NCBI GenBank assembly: GCA_017642335.1
Contig: JAGCPF010000011.1
Span: 1-64,000 of the forward strand
Source: Fibrobacter sp.
GTDB taxonomy: Bacteria > Fibrobacterota > Fibrobacteria > Fibrobacterales > Fibrobacteraceae
Reading direction: 5' to 3'
Length of the DNA: 64,000 bases
A program made the translations under genes and the position numbers. The notes beneath the pieces are model-generated. The model did no database searches. It had not been told where the DNA came from and saw only the letters and a program-made list of their open reading frames with translations. Of this stretch, positions 17,250-25,994 are shown piece after piece. Numbering within the stretch: position 1 is the first letter of the stretch; every line of letters begins with the position of its first letter.

Positions 17250-18325
17250 TGCGGTTTTTGACGTTAGCGCTTTTTCTTCTGTTTTCTCTTGTTGCTGCTG
17301 AAACTCAAGAGGATATTTATTTCCGTGCCTTGAAAGCCGAAGAAGCCGGAGATATCTCCCTCGCGTTGAAGACATTCGAGGAAGCTCTCGCCGTGCCTGG
17401 TCCGTATACTGCGGAAATCCAGGAAATCGTCGATAGCTATAGGGATGCGATGGGACAATCTGACGGAGAATCTTCGAAAGACAGTGCGGTCAGTCCGTGG
17501 GAGTTCCATGCGTATGGCAATGCCGGATATGTGCACCTAAATTACGCTAAGGATGATTCCACGAGCGAAAATGGGAATGAGCTATCGACTTCGATGACTT
17601 TCTCGCTGGATTATGATTCCAATGACAGGCTCCATTCTTTCGAATTAAACCTGTCTGGGGATTTGTTCATCGACAAGGAAGACATGCCGTCCCTGGATAC
17701 GAGCGCTTGGGAAGCATCGATTGGCTTGGAATACAGCCTTGTCGGGAAATCATTCATGCTTGATGTCGGCTCGAATGTGAATGCTTCGGAAGAGGATGGT
17801 TGGACGCCCGATTTCTATTTGTGGGCCGAAAAGTATTTTGCACGAATCAATAAGCAGAAATTAGGTTTGGCTCTTTCGGCGTACGAAAATCTTGACGGTC
17901 CCCTGTCTGTGAATACTTATGTTTCGTGGCGTAGATTCGTCAAGTATGGTTGGAAGGGGGCCGTTTATGTGGGCGGGCGTTTTGAAGCGGATTCCATCAA
18001 GTCATTCGAGTATTGGCTCAAGTGGATGGGGCCTTCTTTGAGACCGTCATTTTCATACAGATTCAAGACGGAAATTATTCTCAATGTCAAGGCGAACCTG
18101 TTCTATGGATTTGTGGTGGATGGCCCAAGTGCGGTTTATGAGAAGGTCAAGAAATTCAGCGCCTCGTGGGGAACGTCCGTTTCTTGGAAACCCACCTACG
18201 TGGGCGTCGTTTTGGGGCTGGATCAATTCTATCGGTCTTATTCGATTCCTTCGGGTTACGAAATCGACTACCCCCAAAAAAGTGCCTTTACTGAATTCAA
18301 GGCTTCCGTTCTCTGGGATATATAA
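17249..18325 (+). CDS. Outer-membrane beta-barrel with N-terminal TPR-like segment
   Basis: 358 aa. Signal peptide about 1-17 (cleavage near VAA-ET). Residues 20-60 look like one TPR helix pair (IYFRALKAEEAGDISLALKT). The rest alternates polar and aromatic/hydrophobic residues in strand-length blocks, typical of a porin-like barrel. Translationally coupled to the preceding secreted protein and ended by a clear terminator, so this is the last gene of the signalling cluster and a probable sigma54 target. Confidence 0.72.
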   Translation: MRFLTLALFLLFSLVAAETQEDIYFRALKAEEAGDISLALKTFEEALAVPGPYTAEIQEIVDSYRDAMGQSDGESSKDSAVSPWEFHAYGNAGYVHLNYAKDDSTSENGNELSTSMTFSLDYDSNDRLHSFELNLSGDLFIDKEDMPSLDTSAWEASIGLEYSLVGKSFMLDVGSNVNASEEDGWTPDFYLWAEKYFARINKQKLGLALSAYENLDGPLSVNTYVSWRRFVKYGWKGAVYVGGRFEADSIKSFEYWLKWMGPSLRPSFSYRFKTEIILNVKANLFYGFVVDGPSAVYEKVKKFSASWGTSVSWKPTYVGVVLGLDQFYRSYSIPSGYEIDYPQKSAFTEFKASVLWDI

Positions 18326-18352
18326 AAGACACGGTTTTATCCGTGTCTTTGT
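18325..18352 (+). terminator. Intrinsic terminator
   Basis: AAAGACACGG, TTTTAT loop, CCGTGTCTTT: a 10-bp perfect stem at 18325-18350 just after the barrel gene stop. Confidence 0.85.
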
Positions 18353-18382
18353 TGGGCTTTGGGCTCATTTTGTGGGTACAGG

Positions 18383-18883
18383 CTACTTGTCGCGGCCATT
18401 CCCCTTGTTCGACTTGCGTTCTTCTTTCTGCTCCTTCTTTTCGGACTTGCGCTGTTCCTTTTCTACCTTGCGCTCTTCCTTTTGGGCATCGTATTCCACC
18501 TTGCGCTCTTCTTTTAGGGCCTGTTTTTCAGCCTGGCGTTCTTCCTTGACGGCATTCTTTTCGGCCTTGCGCTGTTCCTTCAAGGCTTCCTTTTCAGCCT
18601 TGCGTTCAGCGCGGGCTGCGGCACGTTCCTCTTTCAGGACCTGCTTCTCGGCCTTGTGGTTTGCAATCTCGGCCTTCTTGGCATCCTTGCGTTCGAAGCG
18701 TTCCTTGGCGCGGTCGGCCCTGGGATCTTCCTTGTCGGCTTTTTGCTTGACAGCCTCGCTAGGAGTCGCCTGTTCCTCGGCAGTGACTTGCGGTTCGGTG
18801 GAAACGTCTTCCTGCGCAAAAGATGTGGTAGCGAAGAAACCCATCAGGGACAATGCCATAGCGGGAATCAGTCTGGTTTTCAT
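18383..18883 (-). CDS. Secreted K/E/R-rich coiled-coil protein
   Basis: 166 aa from ATG 18883 (AGAGG upstream). Signal peptide about 1-22 (MALSLMGFFATTSFAQ). The mature chain is almost wholly made of imperfect repeats of the type AEKQALKEERK and should be one long charged helix. Such low-complexity periplasmic proteins are common in Fibrobacter; no function is known. The long frame on the opposite strand is a shadow of this repetitive composition. It is convergent with the signalling cluster. Confidence 0.75.
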   Translation of the reverse strand: MKTRLIPAMALSLMGFFATTSFAQEDVSTEPQVTAEEQATPSEAVKQKADKEDPRADRAKERFERKDAKKAEIANHKAEKQVLKEERAAARAERKAEKEALKEQRKAEKNAVKEERQAEKQALKEERKVEYDAQKEERKVEKEQRKSEKKEQKEERKSNKGNGRDK

Positions 18884-19067
18884 AGTAGACCTCTTTGGGT
18901 TGGGGATTAACACCCACAACGAAGCAAATAGCATGCCAAAAAAGTCGACATCTCGAAAACGCGAGATTTTTTTAATTAGCGCAAATTTTCAAAAAAGAGC
19001 ACTTGCATAAAATCGGGGAGATTCGTCTCACCGGGAAGATTCACCTCTTTTTTCGATCGGCAAAAAA

Positions 19068-19727
19068 CTACGGCCATACAAAGGTGCTGTTCAGGTCCTT
19101 CTCGCCGTTGTCGACGAGGATGTCCTGGCCTGTGCAGTTCTTGTTCACGACCGTCAGGAACCAGACCCATTCCGCGATATCTTCGGGCTCGGCCCAGCGC
19201 TTTAGCGGAGTCACGTCCATAATGCGGTTCCAAAGCGCAGGGTCGTCCATCACGGGCTTGTTGAGGTCGGTCTTGACGCCACCCGGGGAGATGCTGTTGC
19301 ATGTCGCGCCGAACTTGGCGATGCGTCGGCCCACGTTCTTCACGTAGGTCAGGAGTCCGCCCTTGGAGACTGCGTATTCGGGGAATTCGTCACCAGTATG
19401 TGCGCTCGAAGACGCAATGAAAAGCACCGACTTGATTTCGGGCTGGATTGCATACTTCTCGACAAAGTTCATCGCGCCCATCAGGTTGATTTCGATATCG
19501 CGGCCGGAGTTCTGTACGCCCGCGTTGCTCACGACGATGTTTGCCGCAATAGAAAGTTCCGGGAAAGAAGCCTTGTCCGAAACATCGACGATATGGTGCT
19601 CGTATTCGGTGTGGTCAATCGTCGATTTCTGGATATCGAAACCGACAACGTGCGCGCCCCTGCTCAGGAACAGTTCTGCGATGGCGCGGCCGATACCGCT
19701 GTGCGTTCCGCTGATAAAGACGTTCAT
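19068..19727 (-). CDS. Short-chain dehydrogenase/reductase
   Basis: 219 aa. Cofactor motif SGTHSGIGRA (residues 6-15), NAG motif VVSNAG, catalytic Ser in FIASSSAHTG and YAVSK (Tyr-x3-Lys), then SPGGVKTDL. These are the classical SDR marks, and the protein is somewhat shorter than the 250-aa norm. Substrate unknown. It overlaps the transporter gene upstream by ATGA (19724-19727), so it is translated from the preQ1-controlled mRNA; a link to queuosine-precursor metabolism is possible but not shown. Confidence 0.9.
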   Translation of the reverse strand: MNVFISGTHSGIGRAIAELFLSRGAHVVGFDIQKSTIDHTEYEHHIVDVSDKASFPELSIAANIVVSNAGVQNSGRDIEINLMGAMNFVEKYAIQPEIKSVLFIASSSAHTGDEFPEYAVSKGGLLTYVKNVGRRIAKFGATCNSISPGGVKTDLNKPVMDDPALWNRIMDVTPLKRWAEPEDIAEWVWFLTVVNKNCTGQDILVDNGEKDLNSTFVWP

Positions 19728-20476
19728 GCTTGCCCCGCCTTGAATTTGAGGTAATCGCTACCGACGTTTTCCTTTTCCCACTTGCAGGCCATCTTGTAAC
19801 CGACAGGGCTGAAGACGACTTCGCAGAGGAGTTCCATGACGGCACCCGTAACCGAGCAGATGAGGACCTGCTTCATGGTCCAGCCGAAGAACACGTGGCT
19901 TACCGCTAGGGCGAAAATCATGTTGTCAACAAACTGCGCGACCATCGTCGAAACGTAGGAGCGTGCGGCGAACGTCTTGAAGTCCTTGCCCTTTGCGAAT
20001 TTTCCCATGCCGTAGTTCACGACGGAGTTGACGAGCGAGGCGGTGAACATGGCGAGCGCCGAACCGAGCACCACGTACCAGGAACCGCCAAACGTGGCGT
20101 TGAGCGCATCGTTTGCCACCTTGGCCGCATCGGGGTTCGTGTCGATGTAGCTGTAGAATTCGCCCCACATGCCCGGCGCATGCGAAAGGATATTGAAGAA
20201 CAGGCAGGTACACAGGTTCACGAAGAGCGCGACTACCGAGACCTTCATGGCAGCCTTGGGGCCGAACCGCTTGCATATCATGTCCATGCAGAGGAACGAG
20301 AACCAGCTGAGCGTAAAACCGCAGTCAAGGGCCATGTATTCGAAGGAGACCAGTTCCTTGTTCGCGAGCAAGTTCATGCACACGACGGAGAGAATGAAGA
20401 AACTGACGACGAGGGAGGGAATATTGCGGAGGAGGACGACCAAATCCTGCCATTCGCGCTGGATATAGCTTTTCAT
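19724..20476 (-). CDS. VUT-family queuosine-precursor transporter (YhhQ-like)
   Basis: 250 aa with about six membrane segments. Typical stretches are VVCMNLLANKELV (about 31-43), DCGFTLSWFSFLCMDMICKRFG (about 51-72) and the region ending VAQFVDNMIFALAVSHV. Members import preQ0/preQ1 or related 7-deazaguanines for tRNA queuosine. There is no Shine-Dalgarno; the ATG is 1 nt after a preQ1-I-type fold, which supports both function and ligand. queA, a later step of the same pathway, is at 58316. The product is an inner-membrane protein. Confidence 0.9.
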   Translation of the reverse strand: MKSYIQREWQDLVVLLRNIPSLVVSFFILSVVCMNLLANKELVSFEYMALDCGFTLSWFSFLCMDMICKRFGPKAAMKVSVVALFVNLCTCLFFNILSHAPGMWGEFYSYIDTNPDAAKVANDALNATFGGSWYVVLGSALAMFTASLVNSVVNYGMGKFAKGKDFKTFAARSYVSTMVAQFVDNMIFALAVSHVFFGWTMKQVLICSVTGAVMELLCEVVFSPVGYKMACKWEKENVGSDYLKFKAGQA

Positions 20477-20510
20477 GTTGTTTTTTTAGGAAGGTTAGAC
20501 AATGACTTCC
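20477..20510 (-). promoter_or_regulatory. preQ1-I-type riboswitch
   Basis: Minus strand: P1 GGAAG/CUUCC (20510-20506 with 20493-20489), 12-nt loop UCAUUGUCUAAC, and A-rich tail UAAAAAAACAAC. Loop UUGU (20502-20499) pairs with tail ACAA (20481-20478), making the compact H-type pseudoknot of preQ1-I elements. The CUAACC...A-tract layout fits the consensus as I remember it. The tail ends 0-1 nt before the start codon, so ligand binding should block translation initiation of the transporter. Confidence 0.7.
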
Positions 20511-20701
20511 GGAAAAATCCTGCAACATCGCAGAGATTCTAACGCCCCCAAATATAGACAATCGGCTTGTAGCTTGCAATGGCCGAAGGTAAAAATATCT
20601 TTATAGATAAATCGTCCATGGCTAAGAGGGGTGGGCGCGTAATCTTGGTCACATTGCGGTATAAATTAATTCTTTGTGGATTAGGTTAAAAAGGAGTACA
20701 A

Positions 20702-22246
20702 ATGGTTATCAAATCGACCAAAATTGCGGCTGCATGCTTTTTGGCATTCAGCGGAGTTGTATCTGCATACACCATAACGGGGTCTGTTTCCGATGACCAG
20801 GGAACGGCCATCAAAGGCGCTTCGGTAAGCCTCCTTAAGGAGGGCAAGATCGCAACGACCGATGATCAGGGCAAATTTACCATCCACGAGGAGGAGGCCG
20901 TCCCGCAAGATTCCATAGGTATGGCGATTCAATCGTCTTTTTCCAATTCCGTCGGGTACATTAGCGTTAACAACGGCGTTCTTTCCTATGCCCAGAGCGG
21001 GACTTCGCCGGTCCGGGTCCAGGTATTCAACTCCCTGGGCCACCAAGTTTTCAAAAAGACCATGCAGGGCTCCGGTACATACGACTTGAGCAGGGCTATT
21101 AAGGCTCGCGGTACGTACTTTGCACATGTGTCCGTGGGGAACGTCCAGCAGAATTTCAAGTTTACGGCCGACGGTAGCTATGCCAGTTCCTTGACCGCCT
21201 CTGCAGAACATGCCCTCCTGAAAGCTGCCGCCCAGGACGAAGCCATCCGCTTCGTCGCCGACGGCTTCGACACGCTCACCGTCCCGCTCGGCACGCTTGA
21301 CACCACGCTCGACGTGAAACTCAAAAAGACTGCGCCGCAGTTCAAGTTCGGGTACGCGCTCAAGAACGACCCCACGCCCAGCAAGGGCTGCGGCTCGGCA
21401 TCCAAGCTGCAGAAGGTCAGGAGCGTCGAGAACGGCGACCAGTTCCAGATAACGGTGGGCGGCGAAAACCGCAAGTACTTCATCACACTTCCCAAGAACT
21501 ACGACAACAACAAGCCGCACAAGGTGCTGTTCGCGCTGCACTGCTACGGCAGCAATGGCGAGGACTTTGTGCACCATGCCGCGGACTACGACCATCCGAC
21601 TCCGTACTACGGCCAGCAGGTGCTCGACAAGAACGGCGACTACATCTTTGTCTCTCTCGATGCGATTGGCGGCCTGTGGAACAAGGGCCAGGCCGACCAC
21701 GACTTCTTCGCCCAGACGCTTACCACCCTGAACGAGAACTACTGTATCGACACGAGCCGTGTGTTCATCACGGGCTTCAGCTACGGTGCCATGTTCAGCT
21801 ACTCGCTGGCCCAGGACATGCAGGACCGCGTTCGCGCCGCTGCGACCTACGCTGTGGCCGATTACAACATCTGGCTGCCCGAAGGCGATGCCATGAAAGA
21901 TTTGCCCATCGCTTGGATGAACGTGCACGGCGTCAATGACGACCGCTGCGACTACAACCTTGCCAAGAACAGCGCTCTCCCGAGAATCCTCAAGCGGAAC
22001 GCAAAAGTTGACGAAAATGGACAACGTGCCGAAGCTGAAAAAGAAAAGCCCGACGAAATCAAAGGCAATACGGGACATGTCTGTTATGACTTCACGGAAG
22101 TGGATCCGCGCTTCCCCGTCAAGTGGTGCAGCTGGCCTGGTAGCCACCAGTGGACTGCACACGACACTGGCAACATGAGTGTCGGTTGGGACTGGCAGGG
22201 CACCTGGGTTCCCGAAGAAGTCCACAAGTTCTTTGAACAGTTCTAA
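20702..22246 (+). CDS. Secreted CE1-type esterase (feruloyl/acetylxylan esterase)
   Basis: 514 aa. Signal peptide about 1-22; a carboxypeptidase-regulatory-like beta domain (about 24-62, ITGSVSDDQGTAIKGASVSLL); a FlgD/sorting-like beta segment (about 98-160, VQVFNSLGHQVF...GTYFAHVSVG); then an alpha/beta-hydrolase domain (about 240-514) with HCYGSNGEDF, nucleophile motif GFSYGAM, and the late SHQW His. This fits LpqC/feruloyl-esterase-like CE1 enzymes that release ferulate or acetate from xylan. Unusually, the sorting-like domain sits in the middle rather than at the C-terminus. AAGGAG precedes the ATG. Confidence 0.87.
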   Translation: MVIKSTKIAAACFLAFSGVVSAYTITGSVSDDQGTAIKGASVSLLKEGKIATTDDQGKFTIHEEEAVPQDSIGMAIQSSFSNSVGYISVNNGVLSYAQSGTSPVRVQVFNSLGHQVFKKTMQGSGTYDLSRAIKARGTYFAHVSVGNVQQNFKFTADGSYASSLTASAEHALLKAAAQDEAIRFVADGFDTLTVPLGTLDTTLDVKLKKTAPQFKFGYALKNDPTPSKGCGSASKLQKVRSVENGDQFQITVGGENRKYFITLPKNYDNNKPHKVLFALHCYGSNGEDFVHHAADYDHPTPYYGQQVLDKNGDYIFVSLDAIGGLWNKGQADHDFFAQTLTTLNENYCIDTSRVFITGFSYGAMFSYSLAQDMQDRVRAAATYAVADYNIWLPEGDAMKDLPIAWMNVHGVNDDRCDYNLAKNSALPRILKRNAKVDENGQRAEAEKEKPDEIKGNTGHVCYDFTEVDPRFPVKWCSWPGSHQWTAHDTGNMSVGWDWQGTWVPEEVHKFFEQF

Positions 22247-22275
22247 GGAATTGTGGGCCCTGCAAAGCCTTTACG

Positions 22276-23685
22276 CTACCCGAATATCTTGGCGCAGAGT
22301 TCGGGGGCGAACTTGGATAGGTATCCCTGGATGAGCAGGATGGAAACAAGGACCGGCAGCACCCACTTGAAATAAATCCTGAAGAAGGTGTTGCTCGGAA
22401 TCTTGTAGCCCTTGCCGGAGTTGATTTCGGCAAAGAATTTTTCCTGCCCCCAGCCATAACGGCTGGAGCAGAAAATCACGATGAACATGCCGCCAAGCGG
22501 GAGCATGGTGTTGCTCACGATAAAGTCTTCGAGGTCCAGCACGCAACTGCCGGGGCCGAACGGCTCGAATCCCGAAAGCACGTTGAAACCGAGAGCGCAG
22601 GGGAGCGAAAGCGCGAATACGACCAGGATGTTCCAGAAGGCGACTTTTTTACGATTGTACCCCTTGAGGTCCATCCAGAACGAGACGAGGTTCTCGAAGA
22701 CGGCAATCAAGGTGGATAGCGCCGCAAAAGACATGAACAGGAAGAACGCCGCACCGCAGAAGCGGCCCGCCGGCATCATGGAGAAAACGTTCGAAAGCGT
22801 AACGAAGATGAGGCCCGGGCCCTGTCCGGGAGACTGGCCAAAGGCGAAACAGCTCGGGATGATGATAATGCCCGCAACAAGCGCGACGACGGTATCGAGA
22901 ATGCAGACGCTCGCCGCTTCCTTGACGAGGGAGTGTTTGCGGCCGATATAGCTGCCGAAAATGGCCATGCTGCCGATACCGATGCTGAGTGTGAAGAATG
23001 CATGGGCGAATGCCGCAAAGATGGCCTCGCCCACGCCCTTGCCGGACTGTGTCAAGCGCTCGAAAGACGGAAGCAAATAGAACTGGAGACCCGCGGTAGA
23101 GCCCGGAAGTGTTACGGCACGGATGGCAAGGAGGAGCATGATGACAAGCAGGCAGATCATCATCTTCTTGGTAACGCCTTCGACTCCTTTCTGGAGCCCG
23201 AGCGATACGACGCCCAAGCCGAGCACGATGGCGACAGTCATCCAGAAAATCATGAGCGCGGGGTTCGAAAGCATTTCGCCGAAGCCGGCCGCAATCTGGT
23301 CGGGGGTCCCCTTGAGGAAGCTTGCATCGGTGACCATCTTGTAGAAGTAGTAGAGCATCCAGCCCGTGACCACCGAGTAGAACGCCATCAAGATGTAGTT
23401 CGCCGAAATCAGCGGGAACTTGGCCCAGTGCCACTTGGTGCCCGGTTTTTCCAGGTTGTCGAAGGCGCGGGCGACACCGCTGTGGCCGCCACGACCGAGC
23501 GCGAGTTCCGCCATGAGGATCGGGAGCCCGAGGAACAGCAGGAACCCGAGATACGGAAGCACGAATGCCGCACCGCCGTACTGGCCTGCAATGTAGGGAA
23601 AACGCCACACGTTGCCAAGGCCGATGGCGCATCCGGCAGCGATAAGGATAAAACCAAGTCTGGATTTAAAGTTTTCTCGTTCCAT
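22276..23685 (-). CDS. Sodium-dependent neurotransmitter-symporter (NSS) family transporter
   Basis: 469 aa with about 11-12 membrane segments. TM1 signature AAGCAIGLGNVWRFPYIAG (residues 17-35) is the NSS substrate/Na+ site with its unwound Asn-Val-Trp-Arg-Phe. PSCFAFGQSPGQGPGLIF and a TM8 segment also fit. Bacterial members (LeuT, MhsT, TnaT) import hydrophobic amino acids with sodium. No Shine-Dalgarno is seen; TATTTT lies 7 nt upstream. Separated from the lipoprotein operon upstream by a terminator. Confidence 0.93.
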   Translation of the reverse strand: MERENFKSRLGFILIAAGCAIGLGNVWRFPYIAGQYGGAAFVLPYLGFLLFLGLPILMAELALGRGGHSGVARAFDNLEKPGTKWHWAKFPLISANYILMAFYSVVTGWMLYYFYKMVTDASFLKGTPDQIAAGFGEMLSNPALMIFWMTVAIVLGLGVVSLGLQKGVEGVTKKMMICLLVIMLLLAIRAVTLPGSTAGLQFYLLPSFERLTQSGKGVGEAIFAAFAHAFFTLSIGIGSMAIFGSYIGRKHSLVKEAASVCILDTVVALVAGIIIIPSCFAFGQSPGQGPGLIFVTLSNVFSMMPAGRFCGAAFFLFMSFAALSTLIAVFENLVSFWMDLKGYNRKKVAFWNILVVFALSLPCALGFNVLSGFEPFGPGSCVLDLEDFIVSNTMLPLGGMFIVIFCSSRYGWGQEKFFAEINSGKGYKIPSNTFFRIYFKWVLPVLVSILLIQGYLSKFAPELCAKIFG

Positions 23686-23736
23686 GTTCAGAAAAATAGC
23701 AAACTATTTTTTTTAGCTCTTGTTCGTTGAATCAAA

Positions 23737-23768
23737 AAAATGGGAGCCACAATTGTGGTTCCCATTTT
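23737..23768 (-). terminator. Terminator of the lipoprotein operon
   Basis: Inverted repeat AAAATGGGAGCCACAA / TTGTGGTTCCCATTTT (one G.T), followed on the minus strand by T-rich sequence. Lies between the last lipoprotein and the NSS transporter. Confidence 0.8.
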
Positions 23769-23804
23769 GGTTTAGGAGCTAACAATATAGTGCGTTGGTT
23801 AAGC

Positions 23805-24965
23805 CTATGTCGGAGGCGGGAGGTACATGTACTTGCCCGCATTGCATTGGTATACGCAACCATCCTTGCTGATGACATTTTCCTCGGGCTTGCTCGCGTC
23901 GCATTCGGTGCCGATGATGGGGTCGTCGCGGCATACGTCGTGCGTCCCGCAAGAGGCGTTGTTCCCGCAGTCGTTCAGTTCTTCGACTTCGTGGATTTCG
24001 CGGACGTTCTTATTGTTGTCGTACTTGATGTATTTTGCGTTGACGAACTCGTCGCTGAGGGTGAACGTGATTACTCCCATGAAGCCGCCGGTCGTCGTGC
24101 ATCCCGGGTACGTGAAGGTTGCGTACAAGGTGTCGTTCGAGAGCAGCGCCTTCAGCCCGTTGGTGGTGCAGGCGTCGTCAATGGACACTCCGTCGTCCTG
24201 GAAGGTGGCTGTCCCGTCGGCATTTTTCACTTTCACGATGGTCGGGGTCACTGCAGGGCCGCCACGGTGCCCCGTCTTCACGTTGGTCGCCACTTCCAAG
24301 CGCTTCCAGTAATTCGAAACGCACTTGTATTGTTCGCCGGTCACGCAGTCGGGGACGATTTCATTTTCCCGGTCGATGCAGTTCCCGTTGGCGGTCATTC
24401 CGTCGTAATCGGTGATGTGCTCGCAGATGGAGTCGTTTAGTACCCAGGACCTTTCGTGGCATTGATAGGTTTTCCCGGTATTGCATTCCTTGGCGGTTTC
24501 CCCTTCCGTACTGCACTGGATGCAGGGCTCGTTCGTTACCGGGCAGCTCGGTCCGTCGAGAGTCCTGTTGCACGGCGGGCATATCTGCGCTGCATCGATG
24601 CAGTATTCCTGTGTGCTGGAACTGGAGACTATGTTCGACGATGATGCCGGTTCCACTGCGGATGACGATTCTGGCGCGGTGCCGGACGAGGATGCCGGAA
24701 CCGTTCCGGAAGAGGCGGGCGCGTCGCTGCTTGATGTCGGCGTGTCGCTGGATGCGGGCGGGTCCTGCTTGGCTTCGCTGGATGCCGGTGCATTGTTGCC
24801 GCTGCTTGCGGGGGTGTCGCTGCCGCTGCTTGCCGGGGTGTCGACGCCCGATTCCTGGTTCACAGGAGATACGCTGGAGCTGTCGTCACCGCAGGCGGTG
24901 AACGCGAAGGCGATTACCGAGGCCGCGGCAAGTCCGCAGACCATGCTGGTGATTTTCTTTTTCAT
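23805..24965 (-). CDS. Lipoprotein D of the TIGR02147 operon: Ser-rich linker, Cys-rich repeat, paired beta domain
   Basis: 386 aa, lipobox FTAC with Cys25. Residues about 30-115 are a low-complexity PASSG/SSS linker. About 118-225 is a Cys-rich unit (CIDAAQICPPC...CPVTNEPCIQC...CHERSWV...CEHITDYDG) matching the repeats of the 25995 protein. About 230-345 is a beta-type domain beginning HRGGPAV.P..VKVKNADGT and ending DCGNN.SC, clearly homologous to the same domain in the neighbouring 24984 protein. A final Cys-rich stretch follows. Good ribosome site AAGGAG. Function unknown; probably exposed on the cell surface. Confidence 0.8.
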   Translation of the reverse strand: MKKKITSMVCGLAAASVIAFAFTACGDDSSSVSPVNQESGVDTPASSGSDTPASSGNNAPASSEAKQDPPASSDTPTSSSDAPASSGTVPASSSGTAPESSSAVEPASSSNIVSSSSTQEYCIDAAQICPPCNRTLDGPSCPVTNEPCIQCSTEGETAKECNTGKTYQCHERSWVLNDSICEHITDYDGMTANGNCIDRENEIVPDCVTGEQYKCVSNYWKRLEVATNVKTGHRGGPAVTPTIVKVKNADGTATFQDDGVSIDDACTTNGLKALLSNDTLYATFTYPGCTTTGGFMGVITFTLSDEFVNAKYIKYDNNKNVREIHEVEELNDCGNNASCGTHDVCRDDPIIGTECDASKPEENVISKDGCVYQCNAGKYMYLPPPT

Positions 24966-24983
24966 GATGCTTCTCCTTGTTTT

Positions 24984-25982
24984 TTACCAGGCCACGCCGC
25001 CGCAGTCCTGATCGGGCGGGCATTCCACGCACGACGAGTTGTTTCCGCAGTCGGTCAGTTTATCGACTTCGTGAATTGGTTTGGCGTAGTCTCTATTGGG
25101 ATACTTCAGGTAATTTACGCCCTCGCAGGTTTTGCTCAGAGTAAACGTGAGGGTGCCCATCGAAAAGCCGTTCGTTGTTGCTTCCGGAAATTCGACATGC
25201 GCGACTAGGGTGTCGCCGAGAAGTTCGACACCTACGGACACGGCGTTGAAGTCGTAAATGTCTGCCCCGTCATCGCGGATGGTGACCGTGCCGTCGGCGT
25301 TCTTTACTTTCACGACGATCGGGGCCACTGCAGGGCCGCCGCGGTGTTCTGCTTTCGCATCGGTCGCCGTTTCTCTGTGCGGGTCGGTGTCGTCGGGGTC
25401 GGGCGTGTATACCCACTTGCCTTCCTTGCAGGTGAAGATGCGGTTGTAGAATTCCATTGTCGAGTCCTCGACCGCGCAGGGCTCGAGATCGGGCCTGTAG
25501 ATTCCGTCGGGAATGCCGTCGCCGTTGCAGTCTCCGCCTGGGGGGCATTTGTTTTCGGGGTTGAAATTGGTCGTGTCCGTATTCGAGGAGGCAGGCGTCA
25601 CGTCGGACGAAGAATTCGGCACCACGTCGGAAGACGATGTCGGCGTGACGTCGGAGTTGGAATTATGCGTGGTGTCCGCGCTCGGGTTGACGCTGGAAGT
25701 GGGCGCGTCAATGCTGTTGGGGCTGGCCGAATCGCTGGAAGCCGGAGCCGGGGCGTCGTTGCCGCTGGATGCGGGCGAGTCCTGCTTGGATTCCGTGGAT
25801 GTCGGGGTGTCGTTTCCGTTGGGTGCAGGCGTATCGTTGCCGCTGGAAAGCTGCTCCTCGATCGAACTGGTGTCGTTGACGGGGGATACGCTGCTGCTGT
25901 CGTCGCTGCAGGCGGTGAGCGTGAAGGCGACAATCGTGGCTGCGGCAAGGCCGCGGGCCATGCCGGTGATCTTCTTATTCAT
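24984..25982 (-). CDS. Lipoprotein C of the TIGR02147 operon: Ser/Asn-rich linker and paired beta domain
   Basis: 332 aa, lipobox LTAC with Cys25; the signal peptide is nearly identical in pattern to those of the two flanking lipoproteins. A long PASSGN/SS linker (about 30-140) leads to a short Cys-containing stretch (CPPGGDCNGDGIPDG, dockerin-like in appearance but only one unit), then the shared beta domain (about 207-318). It differs from the copy in lipoprotein D by lacking the Cys-rich repeat. Ribosome site AAGGAG. The 18-nt gap to gene D shows one operon. Confidence 0.78.
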   Translation of the reverse strand: MNKKITGMARGLAAATIVAFTLTACSDDSSSVSPVNDTSSIEEQLSSGNDTPAPNGNDTPTSTESKQDSPASSGNDAPAPASSDSASPNSIDAPTSSVNPSADTTHNSNSDVTPTSSSDVVPNSSSDVTPASSNTDTTNFNPENKCPPGGDCNGDGIPDGIYRPDLEPCAVEDSTMEFYNRIFTCKEGKWVYTPDPDDTDPHRETATDAKAEHRGGPAVAPIVVKVKNADGTVTIRDDGADIYDFNAVSVGVELLGDTLVAHVEFPEATTNGFSMGTLTFTLSKTCEGVNYLKYPNRDYAKPIHEVDKLTDCGNNSSCVECPPDQDCGGVAW

Positions 25983-25994
25983 GATGTTTCTCCT

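Noticed and set aside
18084..19010. 308-codon plus-strand frame rich in SFRALRSS-type repeats
   Set aside because: It is the complement of the K/E-rich repetitive gene and spans the end of the barrel gene and a terminator.
20681..22225. 514-codon open frame antisense to the CE1 esterase
   Set aside because: Same length and position as the esterase on the other strand; its protein shows no domain, while the esterase has signal peptide, motifs and a ribosome site.
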